DNA of 5,377 bases from Treponema sp. (lineage in GTDB: Bacteria; Spirochaetota; Spirochaetia; Treponematales; Treponemataceae), in assembly GCA_031290005.1 (NCBI GenBank), contig JAITOJ010000024.1, forward strand, positions 1 through 5,377, read 5' to 3'. Shown here in pieces: positions 4,981 to 5,377 of this stretch. Within the stretch, counting starts at the first letter, position 1. Every line of letters begins with the position of its first letter. The notes under the pieces were generated by a model. The model was not told the origin of the DNA. It worked only from the letters and a program-made list of their open reading frames with translations, and did not search any database. The translations under genes were made by a program, and so were the position numbers.

Positions 4981-5056
4981 CGCCGATTAAGGTTCCCCCT
5001 CTACCCTGGCCGTGGCCCTTTCGCCTCGAGGACTTCCTTTTTTACAAGATACTGAC

Positions 5057-5062
5057 TATACT
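5057..5062 (+). promoter_or_regulatory. -10 element of the hydrolase gene (leaderless)
   Basis: TATACT ends 7 nt before the ATG at 5070, with no Shine-Dalgarno between. The -35 at 17 nt spacing (TTCCTT, 5034-5039) is poor, so the promoter is less certain than the others in the window. Confidence 0.4.
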
Positions 5063-5069
5063 GCGCCAC

Positions 5070-5377
5070 ATGAAAAAATCTGTCCTGACTCTTCTGTCAC
5101 TTTGCTGTCTCGCGGCGGTCCTGCCCGCCCAAAACAGCAGGGATTTTAACGATTATTCTCTCAAGGCCTTGCAGACCTATCCCTATACGGCCAGCCCGCT
5201 GGTCATAACCGCCCTGGCCTTTGAAAACGACGAGCAGTATGCCTATACTTTTTCCTATACCACCATGGGCCTTACCGTAACCGGGCGGTTTAATCTGCCC
5301 AAAATTCCCCGTCAAAACATTAAAGGGGTGATTCTTATGCTCCGGGGCCACCAGAACGAAGCGGGATATTACACCGG
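5070..5377 (+). CDS. secreted alpha/beta hydrolase (prolyl oligopeptidase / dienelactone hydrolase type), 5' part
   Basis: The first 102 codons are visible; the gene runs off the right edge. Residues 1-20 form a signal peptide (MKK, hydrophobic core, ending in ALPA-type sequence before Q21), so the product is exported. 'YTFSYTTMGLTVTGRFNLPK' (59-78) is the beta-hairpin that leads into the fold in this family, and 'GVILMLRGHQNEAGYYT' (86-102) is the first core strand and oxyanion loop, with R-G-H in place of the common H-G. The catalytic Ser, Asp and His would lie beyond the window, so class and substrate cannot be fixed. Start: the ATG at 5070 is directly followed by the signal peptide and preceded by a predicted -10 rather than a Shine-Dalgarno. 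The gene diverges from the minus-strand PIN island. Confidence 0.75.
   Translation, partial: MKKSVLTLLSLCCLAAVLPAQNSRDFNDYSLKALQTYPYTASPLVITALAFENDEQYAYTFSYTTMGLTVTGRFNLPKIPRQNIKGVILMLRGHQNEAGYYT

Noticed and set aside
5024..5031. 8-bp palindrome CCTCGAGG upstream of the hydrolase gene
   Set aside because: Short palindromes of this size are expected by chance and no second copy or flanking symmetry supports an operator.
5097..5351. Minus-strand open frame opposite the hydrolase gene
   Set aside because: The plus strand has a signal peptide and hydrolase motifs in a continuous frame; the minus frame has none.
1..5377. CRISPR array, tRNA or rRNA gene, insertion-sequence ends
   Set aside because: I read both strands for regularly spaced repeats, cloverleaf-like arms and terminal inverted repeats and found none that hold up.

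Overview
The window most resembles a spirochaete of the Treponema group. The reasons are an Rpn/PD-(D/E)XK putative-transposase gene (a family expanded in treponemes), a relaxed lipobox on a lipoprotein, and roughly 50-60% GC core genes beside an AT-rich toxin-like insert. This assignment is an inference from gene content; no rRNA or other taxonomic marker is present.

Layout. (1) 1-264, minus: 5' part of an Rpn-type nuclease gene, running off the left edge, with a sigma70-type promoter that would give a leaderless mRNA. (2) 265-522: intergenic, with weak inverted and direct repeats and a strong bidirectional intrinsic terminator at 485-516. (3) 523-1821, minus: a complete dicarboxylate/amino acid:cation symporter (GltP/GltT-like). 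It has a near-consensus promoter, a leader of about 60 nt and a good Shine-Dalgarno site. (4) 1937-2641, minus: an MgtC/SapB-family membrane protein. (5) 2645-3058 and 3062-4150, plus: a HIT-family hydrolase followed after 3 nt by a GH18-type lipoprotein, very likely one operon. The MgtC and HIT genes diverge with only about 3 nt between start codons, and each promoter lies inside the other gene's coding sequence. (6) 4178-4980, minus: an AT-rich island with a PIN-domain protein (VapC-like) overlapping a 59-aa Shine-Dalgarno-led small gene, a candidate toxin-antitoxin pair. Upstream are a 39-aa and a 12-aa reading frame joined to the PIN gene by successive ATGA overlaps. (7) 5070-end, plus: start of a secreted alpha/beta-hydrolase (prolyl-oligopeptidase/dienelactone-hydrolase type), cut by the right edge.

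How it works together. Most of the window is ordinary core metabolism: sodium-coupled acidic amino acid uptake, a stress-type membrane protein, a nucleotide hydrolase, and envelope or secreted hydrolases. The two less expected signals are the toxin-antitoxin-like island, whose smallest genes are easy to miss, and a repeated start architecture. Four genes (starts 264, 2641, 2645, 5070) have a -10 hexamer ending only 6-7 nt before ATG and no Shine-Dalgarno, which predicts leaderless transcripts. Two others (starts 1821, 4357) carry clear Shine-Dalgarno sites.
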